A stretch of 64,000 bases of DNA from Ardenticatenales bacterium. Lineage in GTDB: Bacteria; Chloroflexota; Anaerolineae; Promineifilales; Promineifilaceae. Position numbers and translations under genes: made by a program. The number at the start of each line of letters is the position of its first letter. The first letter of the stretch is position 1. Shown in pieces: positions 39,701 to 47,288 of the stretch. The stretch covers positions 44,977 to 108,976 of the forward strand of contig JACKBL010000011.1 in the NCBI GenBank assembly GCA_020634515.1, given 5' to 3'. The notes under the pieces were generated by a model. The model was not told where the DNA came from. It did not search any database and saw nothing but the letters and a program-made list of their open reading frames with translations.

Positions 39701-41738
39701 TCCACCAGGAGCGGTCGGTGACGGCGTGTTCGACCCAACCGCTGATCTCATGGTTGGCATCGTATTCGGGCGTTACCAGGGAGAGCAGGTCGCCGTCAAT
39801 GGTTTCCGTGACGGTGAAGTACCGTTTCAGGATCTGCTGATAAGTCTCATTGCCCCAGGTGGGCAGGAGGTAGGTATCGATGGATTCGTCATTGTCCCAG
39901 ACGCCATCGTCTATTTCGACGATGACGCCGCCGCCCCAGGCGTTTTGATAGAACTGTTCGTCGTCGCCGTAGCTGAAATCTTCGACGACGATGTGGATGG
40001 GCGCGCCGAGGTCGATAAGTTTGAGTTGTTCCAATGAGAGGGGAATGGCGCTGGAGCTGTAGGTGTGTTGTTCGCCGGGGTAGAAGTTTTCCAGGATGCC
40101 GATGTCTTGTTGCGAGGCGAAGTAGGACATGGGGGGCTGGTCGCCGATGAGGATGTTGAAGATAATGCCGGAGATGGCGCGGGCATTGTCACTGCCGGCA
40201 TTTTTCACCTGGTACACAAACGTCAAATCCGCCGCGTGGCTGGTGTCCACCGCCGTGGCGGTGCTCCATTCCTCCGTTGTGGCAATGGCGCTCTCGTTGC
40301 TGACGCTGAACTCCGCGTAGTCCTCGCGGTTGATGGACGTTGCCTGGCTGGACTCGTAGCCGACGCCAACCGCCTGCGACTGTTCGTAAACCTGACTGAC
40401 GGAATAGGATGAACCGGATTCGTACCCCACTTCGTATCCTTGCGCGGACCCGCTGGTGGTTTGGAACTCCGTGCTTTTGGTGTTGGCCCAGGATTGCCCA
40501 TAGGAACCTTCCAGGCTCAGGCCGATTTCGCCGTTGATCGAACCGCCGATCTCGCCTCCGGCGTCCACGGCTATTTTGAGCGTGCCACCCAGTTCCGCGC
40601 CGATGCCGGCATTGGCCCCCAATCCAATATCCCAACTCCCCCCGCTTTCCGTCTCATTCGCCACCCCAATTGTCTGCTCCGTAAAATACTCGTGGGAACT
40701 GGAAGCCATCTGTCCCTGATACTGACTGAACTCCGCCCCATCCGCCACGCTGTTCCCCACTTCTTGCCACGCACTGTAGGTATGCGTTGCCTCCTGTCCC
40801 ACACCCATTGCCGTGCCCTGGGCGTGATTAGTGCCGTAGCTGAACGATTCGCCCACCCCGTGCGTCTCCCCTGCCGTGATTTCCGTCACCAACTCCACCG
40901 CCAGCGTATCTGGCAGAACGGTGATGGCAATTTGTGGATAGGCGGCTACAAATGGGTGATTGCCCGGCGGATCAACCCATCCCGGCATGTTGGGCGTAAT
41001 AAAGGTGTCTTCCGGTCGCGGTAGCGCCCCGTAGCCCGGATACTTGGTGATACCAAACAACTCCTGCCCGTCGTCGAACTTGTCTCCATCCGTGCTTTCC
41101 CGATTTACGTTCAGCCCCACCACATTGATTTCCGCCAGGTCGGGCACGGAGTCAGCGTCGTCGTCGTAGCAGCCTGCATGATCTGGCGGCCATCCGGCAA
41201 ATGGCTTGCCGTTGGTTGGGTTCTGGGATAGCAGTTGGCTTATTTCCGCGCCATCGCCAACCAGGTCGCCATCCGAATCTGGATTGTTGAGGTCCGTACA
41301 CCACCAGCCTTCCTCCGTGTCCGTCAAACCATCGCCATCACTATCCACGGTGGGCGCATCTATCAGGGCGTCTCGCATCGCCTGATCGTCCGGCGCGAAT
41401 GAAACGGTGTTCAGCGTCAACAGGGCATCGACCTGCCGTGGTCGGTATCCCAGGCGAGCCAGGTCCGCCAATTGATCCCTATCCGCGATTACCAGGGCGG
41501 CGTTGTCGCGTTCCTGTAGCAGAGCGAGCGTGAGGGCGGGCAGCGCGCGCTGTTCGGAAGGATTGCGCCAGCGCACCCAGGCGCGGAACAAGGGCGAGTC
41601 CTCCGCTTCGGTGGGATACGCTTCGGCCATGTTGATGTCTGGCAGGCTGGCCGCGGGTGTGCCCAATGGCGTTGCCAATAGGGATAGAAGAACGATAGCG
41701 GCAGTTATGCGATGCAAGACATGAGGATGATAAGACAT
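33744..41738 (-). CDS. Giant secreted protein with binary-toxin-B/anthrax-PA-like module
   Basis: A 2,664-residue exported protein. Residues 1-30 are a signal peptide. Residues about 130-226 hold four DxDxDG-type calcium motifs (DSDGDGLTDTEE at 132, then 154, 192, 215). HPFVAAYP at 261-268 matches the strongly conserved HPLVAAYP of anthrax protective antigen and clostridial binary toxin B. Residues 290-640 follow the order of their pore-forming domain: Ser/Thr/Gly-rich amphipathic stretches, then YQVKNAGS...NILIGD and IPLSLEQLKLIDLG. Further on are Ig/CARDB-like domains, a golvesin-like segment (about 1262-1398), three FN3 domains (about 1405-1665), two CARDB domains (about 1915-2130) and carbohydrate-binding-like beta domains to the end. 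No catalytic A-component gene lies nearby. AGGAGG six bases before the ATG fixes the start. A role in pore formation is inferred; surface adhesion is the alternative. Confidence 0.85.
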   Translation of the reverse strand: MSYHPHVLHRITAAIVLLSLLATPLGTPAASLPDINMAEAYPTEAEDSPLFRAWVRWRNPSEQRALPALTLALLQERDNAALVIADRDQLADLARLGYRPRQVDALLTLNTVSFAPDDQAMRDALIDAPTVDSDGDGLTDTEEGWWCTDLNNPDSDGDLVGDGAEISQLLSQNPTNGKPFAGWPPDHAGCYDDDADSVPDLAEINVVGLNVNRESTDGDKFDDGQELFGITKYPGYGALPRPEDTFITPNMPGWVDPPGNHPFVAAYPQIAITVLPDTLAVELVTEITAGETHGVGESFSYGTNHAQGTAMGVGQEATHTYSAWQEVGNSVADGAEFSQYQGQMASSSHEYFTEQTIGVANETESGGSWDIGLGANAGIGAELGGTLKIAVDAGGEIGGSINGEIGLSLEGSYGQSWANTKSTEFQTTSGSAQGYEVGYESGSSYSVSQVYEQSQAVGVGYESSQATSINREDYAEFSVSNESAIATTEEWSTATAVDTSHAADLTFVYQVKNAGSDNARAISGIIFNILIGDQPPMSYFASQQDIGILENFYPGEQHTYSSSAIPLSLEQLKLIDLGAPIHIVVEDFSYGDDEQFYQNAWGGGVIVEIDDGVWDNDESIDTYLLPTWGNETYQQILKRYFTVTETIDGDLLSLVTPEYDANHEISGWVEHAVTDRSWWNSYLELYDPDAPLPFRQRPAATETHLLLRFNQDTDRDQYSDRVEWKWQTDPADPLAHPQARVIAGFSATRLGDTVEVEMALQNVGDYPAAGVEATIAAPDETITIETGLVGTAGRLDPGDKVLLSSRLEAPLLVSWMGSAWPEADGHYALRQDKVYTFTANATGMVGQTPGLALNWVDGAGNAGILPLDNTYLPPSPIPVADGLELRLSSGTIVAADQFTIAARAPRDVFRYTIQQEPYTPPLITISYNDAQGNHRRITPVALDAITDDLLPYADQMRRSITLDLLSTTPFDPIGDNELVLSVINPEATPITNAQLLVAYATVTGTVVALDTITTTLLPGPNLHPIIWHTDSFSPTYQANTLYKVRVYATDYDRWPIDVDFAMFSQLGESPLPAFSPAATTMDLGPIPQGVVRQATAAFANTGLADLWLWADAGSPLPLRPAATILSLPPGAFATIDLTLDTALLPIGPFSQTLSLRTNDPAQPQAAVLLLGEVIPTESAAYDGLDNRPWQEFVTISGPRPAASIIDYTNNIPPHTGTTPLYLLDATGNWLGSSDLALNLQGAGIPALPKQETPRPANQVLQSEFICDNLSGCFTQSGAGWGYINGGNTYANHAYWTYGVQGAAVDYGKWQPTIAHNGSYQVYRWNPSYGGVPTTQSAHVQIHSNDDTDQNFLDNQQLSPGSWRAIGTPIDCHTSSNCYVKVTDQVNEPSYTYRVWMDAMKFVLQAPGAPTLNSIANGDGNGSYTVSWQAAFGADTYELQEQYNAGAWNTIYTGTGTSRTRSGQTPGPWCYRVRATNDGGTSGWSNNQCTTVTPTAAPTLSAPAGDADGNYTVSWTTVTGATGYRLQEQYEGGSWTTIYTGSGTSKSRDGNAPGVWCYRVQGYNAAGDGPWSSSQCTAVSPTQAPTLDPIANSDGDGSYTVSWSDVPGGASYELQEQHDGGAWSQIYLGGATNQNLSGRTAGIWCYRARASNAGGNTGWSNVECATVNIPPNPPIDLAPADGAGWLGRAITLTWTDGGDPDDAPNPTRQFQATIAGDGWSDMSALSAETAWQPAVPTDGVYTWQAQAWDGLDFSGWTPAQTMRVYSLAKANDTTQLALPADIGDFARFQVQYGVHAAFAPPTTTQVLTLTLPKRTYLTATLDLLAVGQSAGSGDFVLDVGDDGVNLWSGAVSWDGQAPTTLPSPNLAAALNTFLAAQPASSGENVDVPLALTLQSSGTLYLTNAVLTAGTDVDLAVGVDDLSFSNPTPSEMDLVNVMAEVRNEGPLVAQNVVVTFWAVRGTGERTMLGSHFVPAIAGNDSATASIMWDTGSYLGPVTIRVSVDPLQQITELDEENNTAAAPITVLSRADLHVMDIAAAETLRQGLPGSVAVTLDNSGETDAGGSLTALYLGDPEAGGILIGTAAVAVNAGISTTITLPWTPSQTGSATLYAIADAENTVNEYDETNNTTAQAVLVGWGDPIYLDAGAPTETPYDPAIGFGYLDAGIVVNSCGNQPHQTYRQRNSGESLRYRFDNLLPDRFYHLDLTFFLCSGSRILRVLVDGVEAATNITASNVPQTISLRLDPAHTIDNSITLTIEKTGGGLGGPVVSELTLSDVRYCYRDSGLPDEAVYVGAADGCGWLPGSSSDNSWGNLPYQTVRYADQAPIIYRFDQLDNTRAYQLNLTFYEGDNGGRVQSILVDGQPVLSDQPLSGVPAYLTVDVPTASYADGSIYVHITEPFQPVVSEIALEEKTVIPPEPFVADDVSYLIQYDGWYGGESATAIGGGYRAASQTNQWLAYRATQSSSSIILRVCQGPNLGIAFPLIDGVFQGALDLYNPVASCNVPVQYSGLTNSPHMVLFVASGQKNPNATGTEVRLDAFQVGATVVDDTNPAVIYRSWSGLALAQAQLGSLRLAQTANATTSFTITGSEFNWITARCNLCGQAVILVDGSPAALVDTYSPTWQFQVEENISGLSPGTHQIQIRALGTHHPDANGNLVFFDGFTVP

Positions 41739-41832
41739 GATCGACCTCCTGGAAGCCGCGGTTGTGTTTTAGAAACGAACGGGAGTGGGTTGGTGATTCC
41801 GCGTGAAGAAAGAAAGAGTCCCCCATGCCGGC

Positions 41833-41861
41833 ATAATACGCCCGCAATTCTATGGGGCCAA
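41833..41861 (-). promoter_or_regulatory. Sigma70-like promoter of the giant gene
   Basis: On the minus strand: TTGGCC (41861-41856), a 17-base spacer, TATTAT (41838-41833). The start point would fall near 41826, inside a TGCCGGCA octamer at 41825-41832, leaving a leader of about 88 bases. Confidence 0.5.
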
Positions 41862-41914
41862 TTCGTGACACAGTGGGCTACCCCCCTGGGGATTGATTAA
41901 CTGAAAACTGACGC

Positions 41915-42613
41915 CTATTTTCCCACCAATTTGTAGCCAATGCCATAGACGGTTTGAATATAGCGCGGTTCTTTGGGGTCGGGTTCGATTTTGCGGCGCA
42001 GGTTTTTGATGTGGCTGTCGAGGGTGCGTTCCATGCCGGCATATTCATACCCCATCCCCTGCCCGATCAACTCCCCCCGTGTAAACGCATACCCCGGATT
42101 CTCCAGCAGCAGCCGCAAAATATCGAACTCCGTCGGCGTCAGGTCCACCGCCGTCCCATCTACCGTCACCAGGCGCTGTCCCACATCCATGCGCAGCCCC
42201 GCCAGTTGCAGCACCTGCGGCGGCGTGTGTCCACCCGCCTGCGCGCGCCGCAACAGCGCCCGCACCCGCGCCACCACCTCGCGCGGGTTAAAAGGCTTCG
42301 TGATGTAATCATCCGCCCCCAGCTCCAACCCCAAAATCTTGTCCGTGTCCTCCACGCGCGCCGTAATCATAATGATGGGTGTCGCCGCCAGGCTGCTGTC
42401 ACCGCGAATCAGGCGCGTCAGGTCCCAGCCATCCCGATCTGGCAGCATCAAGTCCAGCAGCAGCATGTCCGGCTTCTCCCGCCGCAGCGTATGCAGCGCC
42501 GTCTCGCCATTGGTCGCCGTGAACACCTCAAAACCAGACTGGGTCAGGTAGCCACGCAGCAGCCGCACAATCTCGCGGTCATCATCTACAACCAGAATGC
42601 GTTGTTTCAGCAT
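41915..42613 (-). CDS. OmpR/PhoB-type response regulator
   Basis: A 232-residue transcription regulator. The receiver domain has acidic residues DDD at 10-12, phospho-acceptor Asp 54 (LLLDLMLP), Thr in MITAR and Lys in TKPF. A winged-helix DNA-binding domain follows (LTPTEFDILRLLLENPG, ending YIQTVYGIGYKL). No histidine kinase is encoded in the window, so it is an orphan here. It lies upstream of the giant toxin-B-like gene on the same strand, 176 bases away, and may regulate it; that is inference. Confidence 0.95.
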   Translation of the reverse strand: MLKQRILVVDDDREIVRLLRGYLTQSGFEVFTATNGETALHTLRREKPDMLLLDLMLPDRDGWDLTRLIRGDSSLAATPIIMITARVEDTDKILGLELGADDYITKPFNPREVVARVRALLRRAQAGGHTPPQVLQLAGLRMDVGQRLVTVDGTAVDLTPTEFDILRLLLENPGYAFTRGELIGQGMGYEYAGMERTLDSHIKNLRRKIEPDPKEPRYIQTVYGIGYKLVGK

Positions 42614-42687
42614 AGCCGTATCCCCAATAAAATGCGCCGCGCATCAGGCACGGCCGCCCTCATCCAAGTGCTATTGTATCCCACGGG

Positions 42688-42779
42688 TTCGCTCGGAATT
42701 AACGTTGGACTTTCCAATACATAAGAACCCTTCAAGCGCATCCGTCAATGCCCGAGCGAAGCCTTCATTAACGGATGCG
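42688..42779. repeat. Dispersed structured intergenic repeat, copy B
   Basis: Shares its first 62 bases with copy A (18968-19051), with two differences. The large hairpin pairs GCGCATCCGTCAAT with ATTAACGGATGCGC (one mismatch). In this copy TTCGCTCGG at 42688 can also pair with CCGAGCGAA (42752-42760) inside the hairpin loop, a pseudoknot-like arrangement. It lies 75 bases upstream of the response regulator start. Confidence 0.85.
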
Positions 42780-42826
42780 CCCCAAGCGGGCGAAACGGGT
42801 AATTCGTCCCCAGGCGACGCCTCGCG

Positions 42827-43633
42827 CTAGGCCGCTTCTCGCTGCCAGAAAAGGCGGGCGAGAATAAGGACGAGAAAAGAAAGCCCCAATAGGATAACGG
42901 AAAGGGTGAGGGCGACATTAAGCTCCAACTCGAACCCAATGTAAATCGCCAGGGGCATGGTTTGCGTGCGTCCGGGAAAATTGCCGGCAAAAATAATCGT
43001 CGCCCCAAACTCTCCCAAGGCCCGCGCCCAGGTGAGAACGGCCCCATTGAGCAGCGCCGCCCGCGACAGAGGAACGGTGATGTGCCAGAAGACGCGCCAA
43101 TTGCTGGCCCCGTCCAACCCCGCGGCCTGCTCCATCTCCGGTTCCACGCCGCTAAAACCGACGATGGCGGATTTGATGTACAGAGGGGCGGCAATGAACA
43201 TTTGCGCCATGACCACGGCTATGGGCGTGAAGGCGATGTTCAGGCCGAGGGTGTTCAGGAAAGTGCCGGCAATTCCCCGCCGCCCAAACGCCATCAACAA
43301 CGCCACGCCCGCCACCGCCGGCGGCAGCACCGTGGGCAGATCAATCAACGTATCCACGGCCCGCCTCCCGCGAAACTGCCGCCGCGCCATCAAATAAGCC
43401 ACAGGCGTCCCCGTGAGGATTACCAGCCCCGTGGAGACGGTGCTCGTGATCAGGCTGATGAAGATCGCCTGCTGCACCGCCACGCGCCCCAGGTTGAGAG
43501 CCACCTGTTGCGGCGAACTGCGCCAGATGAGGGCCAGCAGCGGCAGCGCCAGAAAAATCAACAGCGGCAGGCTGAGGGTCCAACCAAAGCGGGGCGGCTG
43601 GGGCGGCGGTGATGGTGAATGGCGGGCGCTCAT
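42827..43633 (-). CDS. modB: Molybdate ABC transporter permease
   Basis: A 268-residue membrane subunit. It has about six helices, TGTPVAYLMARRQFRGR, DLPTVLPPAVAGVALL and the ATPase-contact EAA loop EMEQAAGLDGASNWRVFWHITVPL, followed by ARALGEFGATIIFAGNFPGRTQTMPLAIY, all typical of ModB. Its start overlaps the modA stop by four bases. No ModC ATPase gene follows within the window, so the transporter must use an ATPase encoded elsewhere. Confidence 0.95.
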   Translation of the reverse strand: MSARHSPSPPPQPPRFGWTLSLPLLIFLALPLLALIWRSSPQQVALNLGRVAVQQAIFISLITSTVSTGLVILTGTPVAYLMARRQFRGRRAVDTLIDLPTVLPPAVAGVALLMAFGRRGIAGTFLNTLGLNIAFTPIAVVMAQMFIAAPLYIKSAIVGFSGVEPEMEQAAGLDGASNWRVFWHITVPLSRAALLNGAVLTWARALGEFGATIIFAGNFPGRTQTMPLAIYIGFELELNVALTLSVILLGLSFLVLILARLFWQREAA

Positions 43634-44457
43634 GGGACGGTGGTTGTGGGGGGGAGAAAGCCGTATTGCCCCAGCACGGCTTGCCCGACGGGCGAGAGCA
43701 GATAAGCAATGAAGGCCGCGGCCAACTGGGGATGTGGGCTGTCGTTGAGGGGGGCGACGGGGTAGCTGGCGATTGGGTTCAGGGCGTTGGGGATGGGGAG
43801 GAGGTTGACGGGTTCGGGGCTGTTATGGGTGTCGCTGGCGTAGACAATGCCGGCATCTGCCTCCCCCAACGCCACCTTCGTCAACACCACCCGCACATTC
43901 TGCTCATACGAAACCACGTTCCTCATCACCGCCGCCGCAAAATCCGCCCCCAGCGCCCCCTCCTCGCTTGCCCGCGCCAAAAAATCGCGCGCATAACGAC
44001 CCGCGGGCACTCCGGGAGCCGCCAGGATCACCTTCACGCCCGCGCGCCCCAGGTCCGCCAGCATGTGCAACCCCGCCGGATTATCCTCAGGGATAATCAC
44101 CGCCAGCCGGTTCCGCGCAAACGGGCGCGGCGCGTCCGCATCAACCCGCCCGTTGGTGATGGCCGCCGCCATCTGCGCTTCATTGGCGCTGGCAAACACA
44201 TCTCCCGGCGCGCCCTGGGCGATCTGCTGCGCCAACTGCTGCGAGCCGGCGAAGTTGAGCGTCACGCGCGCGCCCGGATGAGCCGCCTCGAACCGCGCCG
44301 CCACATCGGTGAACGCATCCGTCAGCGACGCGGCGGCGAAAACCGTCAAATCCGTGGTTGGCTCCGCCACGCCCTCTGCGCGGCAGCCGGTCAGCGCCAG
44401 CAGCCAGAGGCCGGCCAGCAGGCAAGCGATACGCAGCAGCGGTGGGGAAGGGATCAT
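43630..44457 (-). CDS. modA: Molybdate-binding lipoprotein
   Basis: A 275-residue solute-binding protein. Its lipoprotein signal ends LALTGC (Cys 25), so it is membrane-anchored. DLTVFAAASLTDAFTDVA, FAGSQQLAQQI, GAPGDVFASANEAQM and ADAGIVYASDT are the oxyanion-binding segments of ModA. It is coupled to modB by a four-base overlap. Confidence 0.96.
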   Translation of the reverse strand: MIPSPPLLRIACLLAGLWLLALTGCRAEGVAEPTTDLTVFAAASLTDAFTDVAARFEAAHPGARVTLNFAGSQQLAQQIAQGAPGDVFASANEAQMAAAITNGRVDADAPRPFARNRLAVIIPEDNPAGLHMLADLGRAGVKVILAAPGVPAGRYARDFLARASEEGALGADFAAAVMRNVVSYEQNVRVVLTKVALGEADAGIVYASDTHNSPEPVNLLPIPNALNPIASYPVAPLNDSPHPQLAAAFIAYLLSPVGQAVLGQYGFLPPTTTVP

Positions 44458-44503
44458 TTGGCAATGCGGGCGCGGCGCGATGCACGCTGTTGCGCGCCGC
44501 GCC

Positions 44504-45160
44504 TCAATCTATCGGGATAGGGTCGCCCAGAACGGCAGCGGGACGCCGCCAGACAACGTCCCACAAAGCCAGCAGGGTGGCGGGTATCTCGCGGCTGGTG
44601 GACCAGCGCAGGCTGATTTCGCTGTAGTCGCGGCGGTCGGCGATGACGCCTTCTGCTTGCACACCCAGCCGCCGGCAGGTAAACAGGGCGCGGGGTAAGT
44701 GGAACGCTTGCGTCACCAGTAGGGCGGATTGTACCTGGAAAATGGCGCGGGCGCGGTAGCAGGTATCGTAGGTGCGCCTGCCGCCGTAGTCCGGCTGAAT
44801 GTCCGCCGCGGGTACGCCGCGGGCGATGGCGTAGGCCATCATTTCTTGCGGCTCATTGTATGATAGGGTGCTGTTGTCCCCGCTGACCAGGATTTTCTGC
44901 ACAATGCCGGCATGATACAACACCACCGCCGTCTCCACACGATCCCGCAGCATGGCGCTCAGGCGGCCATTGCCGTAGACGCGCGCGCCAAACACAATCG
45001 CCACCCGCTGGGTGGGGGCGGCTGTCGCCGGATACAACTGGCGACCATACCAGTTCTGCACCGAGGCCCACCAAACAAAGGGAAAAACAACCGCCGCCGC
45101 GCCCAACCAGAAGATTCGCCGCCGCCAGAGGCCCTTTTTTCTTTCCGGCGACATCACCAT
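44504..45160 (-). CDS. SanA/YdcF-like (DUF218) membrane protein
   Basis: A 218-residue protein with one N-terminal transmembrane segment (WLGAAAVVFPFVWWAS) and an extracytoplasmic DUF218 domain: AIVFGARVYGNGRLSAMLRDRV, ILVSGDN, EMMAYAIARGVP and LLVTQAFHLPRALFTCRRLG. SanA-type proteins affect envelope permeability; their chemistry is unknown. The start region reads ATGGTGATG overlapping the stop of the upstream kinase gene, so the two are coupled. Either ATG could be used. Confidence 0.9.
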   Translation of the reverse strand: MVMSPERKKGLWRRRIFWLGAAAVVFPFVWWASVQNWYGRQLYPATAAPTQRVAIVFGARVYGNGRLSAMLRDRVETAVVLYHAGIVQKILVSGDNSTLSYNEPQEMMAYAIARGVPAADIQPDYGGRRTYDTCYRARAIFQVQSALLVTQAFHLPRALFTCRRLGVQAEGVIADRRDYSEISLRWSTSREIPATLLALWDVVWRRPAAVLGDPIPID

Positions 45161-46164
45161 TCCCCCCGTTCCCGTCTCGCCGCGCCGGCAAACAACAACT
45201 CCAGCCGCTCCTCCACTTGCTCGAACCAGACCAACATATCTTCATCAATGTCCGGCTCATCCTGCAAGACGAAACTCAGCAAATCCAACTGCCGCGCCAT
45301 GATGGCGCTGTCAAGCTGCCCCGGATACATCTCCGGCAATGGGCGCACTTGCGCGTAGCCCTGCAAAAAGCTGCGCCGCAGCGCCACGTAATCCGGGTCG
45401 TCCAGCAGGTAGTAGAGGGCAATGCCGATGTCCTGCACCCCATATGCCCAACGGCTGTCGTCGAAATCCAGCACACCCAGCCGCCCCTGGTGCTGGACGA
45501 TGTTGCCCGTATGCAGGTCCAGGTGCAAAAAACGTAATCCCATTGGATCGGCGTAGAGTTCATCCATCAATCTTTCCACGCGCGTGGCGGCCTGCTGCAC
45601 CAGTCTCCGCAGCCGCGGCGGAAAAACGTCCACATCCTCTTCCACGCCATGTGGCTTGCCAAACGGCCATACCTGATCCAGTCGCGTGTCGCAGAAAACG
45701 GGCGGTGGTGAGAAGCGGTCCGCGTGGTTGTGCAGTTGAGCCATGAGCATTCCCGCTTTGTAGAGCGTCATGCGGGATAGATGGTTGCCAATGATGCGCC
45801 CCTCCAGCCAGGCAAAAGCGGCGCAGTGGCGCGCCTCCAGCATGTCCGGCGGATCCAGCGTCACCACCCACGCGCCCGCCGTCGTCATCAGCGGCGCGGG
45901 AACCAGCAGGTCCGTATCTTGCCGCAGCGCCATCAGCCAGGCCATTTCCGACTGAATTTGCAGCGCGGTGCGTGTGCCCGGTTTGTTGATCCGCAGCGCG
46001 TATCGCTGCCCGTCACGAGCGTCAACGCGGAAAATGGTATTGTAGTCGTTGGTGAGCAGCCGCACGGCGGATACGTTCAGGCCGTATGCTTCCAACGCGA
46101 GCCAGGCCAACTGATAGAGGCGACGAATCTTGCCTTGCCGAGATAGCTCGTAGAAGTACTTCAT
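45154..46164 (-). CDS. APH-fold kinase (aminoglycoside phosphotransferase family)
   Basis: About 336 residues. The catalytic loop is FLHLDLHTGNIV, and the metal-binding motif is LDFDDSRWAYG with intact Asp residues, so an active kinase is likely. YALRINKPG gives the ATP-lobe lysine region. It resembles the homoserine-kinase-like/stress-response APH branch; the substrate is unknown. The frame is open to 46266, but the residues before MKYFYELSRQ are not protein-like, so I place the start at 46164. No good ribosome site is seen at either. It is coupled to the SanA-like gene. Confidence 0.85.
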   Translation of the reverse strand: MKYFYELSRQGKIRRLYQLAWLALEAYGLNVSAVRLLTNDYNTIFRVDARDGQRYALRINKPGTRTALQIQSEMAWLMALRQDTDLLVPAPLMTTAGAWVVTLDPPDMLEARHCAAFAWLEGRIIGNHLSRMTLYKAGMLMAQLHNHADRFSPPPVFCDTRLDQVWPFGKPHGVEEDVDVFPPRLRRLVQQAATRVERLMDELYADPMGLRFLHLDLHTGNIVQHQGRLGVLDFDDSRWAYGVQDIGIALYYLLDDPDYVALRRSFLQGYAQVRPLPEMYPGQLDSAIMARQLDLLSFVLQDEPDIDEDMLVWFEQVEERLELLFAGAARRERGEW

Positions 46165-46240
46165 GGCGAAAAACAAGGCGCGACGCACGTTTGCCGTGCG
46201 TCGCACCCATGGGTTTTGTGATTCCCGCGATAAGGTCTCT

Positions 46241-47077
46241 TTACCCGGAGACGGCGACAAAATCAATCGTTAATTGTACTTCATCTGTAACGTTTGCCAC
46301 ATCGGGGACGCTGGGAATGACCAGTTCGTAGGCGGAGCGGGTGACGATGGCGGTGGCCGTGCCGGCAATTTGCGTATCCGATGTGGCCGTCGCCGTCACC
46401 TCAAACGTCACCTCATTGGTGATGTCCCGGATGGTCAGGTTGCCCACGATCTGGAACGTTACCGCCTCACCCGCGGCAACGCTGGCGGGTAGCCCGACAA
46501 CTTGCGTCGGGGTGAAGGTGATGAACTCGAATTGATCGGTGTTCAGGATGCGGTTGCGGATGGCGTTGTTGCGGAAGTTGTTGTCCGTGAGCAGGGTGCG
46601 CGCATTGATCGTGATCACGCCCACCTGGGCCGTCGTCAGATCCGCCACGTTGACGGCAATTTGCCCCGCCACCTGGTCCGTCGTGCCCACAACCGTGGTG
46701 CGGACACCGGCCAGGTCCTCTTGCAGCGTAAATGTCACCCGTGAATCCGTCTGGCTTATTTCGTAAAGAATGGGCGTGACGGGGGTTGCCGTGGGCGCGG
46801 GGGTATCCGTCGGCGGCACATCCGTCGGCGTTGGCGCCTCCGTGGCCGTCTCGGCGGCGGCTGTGGGCGGCACTTCCGTCGGCGCGGCTTCCGTGGGGAG
46901 GGGGTCGCTGGGCGCAGTCGTCGGTTGCGGCGCAGGCGTGTTCAGCTCCAGAGGGACTGCCTCAATGGGGCCGCTGGCGGCTTCCGGCTCACTCAGCACG
47001 TAGTTATAAATCAGGACGCCACCCAGGATGATGATAAGCAGCGCGACAATTCCGGCGATCAATTTCTTGTTTTGCAT
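46241..47077 (-). CDS. Membrane-anchored YceI-like protein
   Basis: A 278-residue protein. One N-terminal transmembrane helix (IAGIVALLIIILGGVLIYNYV) is followed by a Thr/Pro/Ala/Glu linker of about 75 residues. The C-terminal 175-residue YceI domain begins YEISQTDSRVTFTLQEDL and contains FRNNAIRNRIL and FEFITFTPTQV. YceI domains form lipocalin-like barrels that bind isoprenoid-like molecules. The long extracellular linker is a feature of Chloroflexota surface proteins. It stands alone between gaps of 76 and 211 bases. Confidence 0.92.
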   Translation of the reverse strand: MQNKKLIAGIVALLIIILGGVLIYNYVLSEPEAASGPIEAVPLELNTPAPQPTTAPSDPLPTEAAPTEVPPTAAAETATEAPTPTDVPPTDTPAPTATPVTPILYEISQTDSRVTFTLQEDLAGVRTTVVGTTDQVAGQIAVNVADLTTAQVGVITINARTLLTDNNFRNNAIRNRILNTDQFEFITFTPTQVVGLPASVAAGEAVTFQIVGNLTIRDITNEVTFEVTATATSDTQIAGTATAIVTRSAYELVIPSVPDVANVTDEVQLTIDFVAVSG

Positions 47078-47288
47078 CAGTGGTTCCTCGGAAAGTGGTT
47101 ATGACGTATTAGGTTAATGGTCGTCATTTGGCAACAAGCAGGTTGCTATTGTAGTCAAGTTGTCGCGTAGCCAGGAGGGCGGCTCACGCCAGACGAGCAT
47201 CAATTAAGGAACTTCTCACGTCCCCGGATGAACGCGCGACCGATAACAGCCAACAGTCAACTGAAAACCATTCACCCGCCACTTCCCA

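Noticed and set aside
33744..41738. Nearby A-component (ADP-ribosyltransferase or protease) for the toxin-B-like protein
   Set aside because: Neighbours are an FNT channel, a YwiC-like protein, a response regulator and modBA; none has a toxin catalytic motif.
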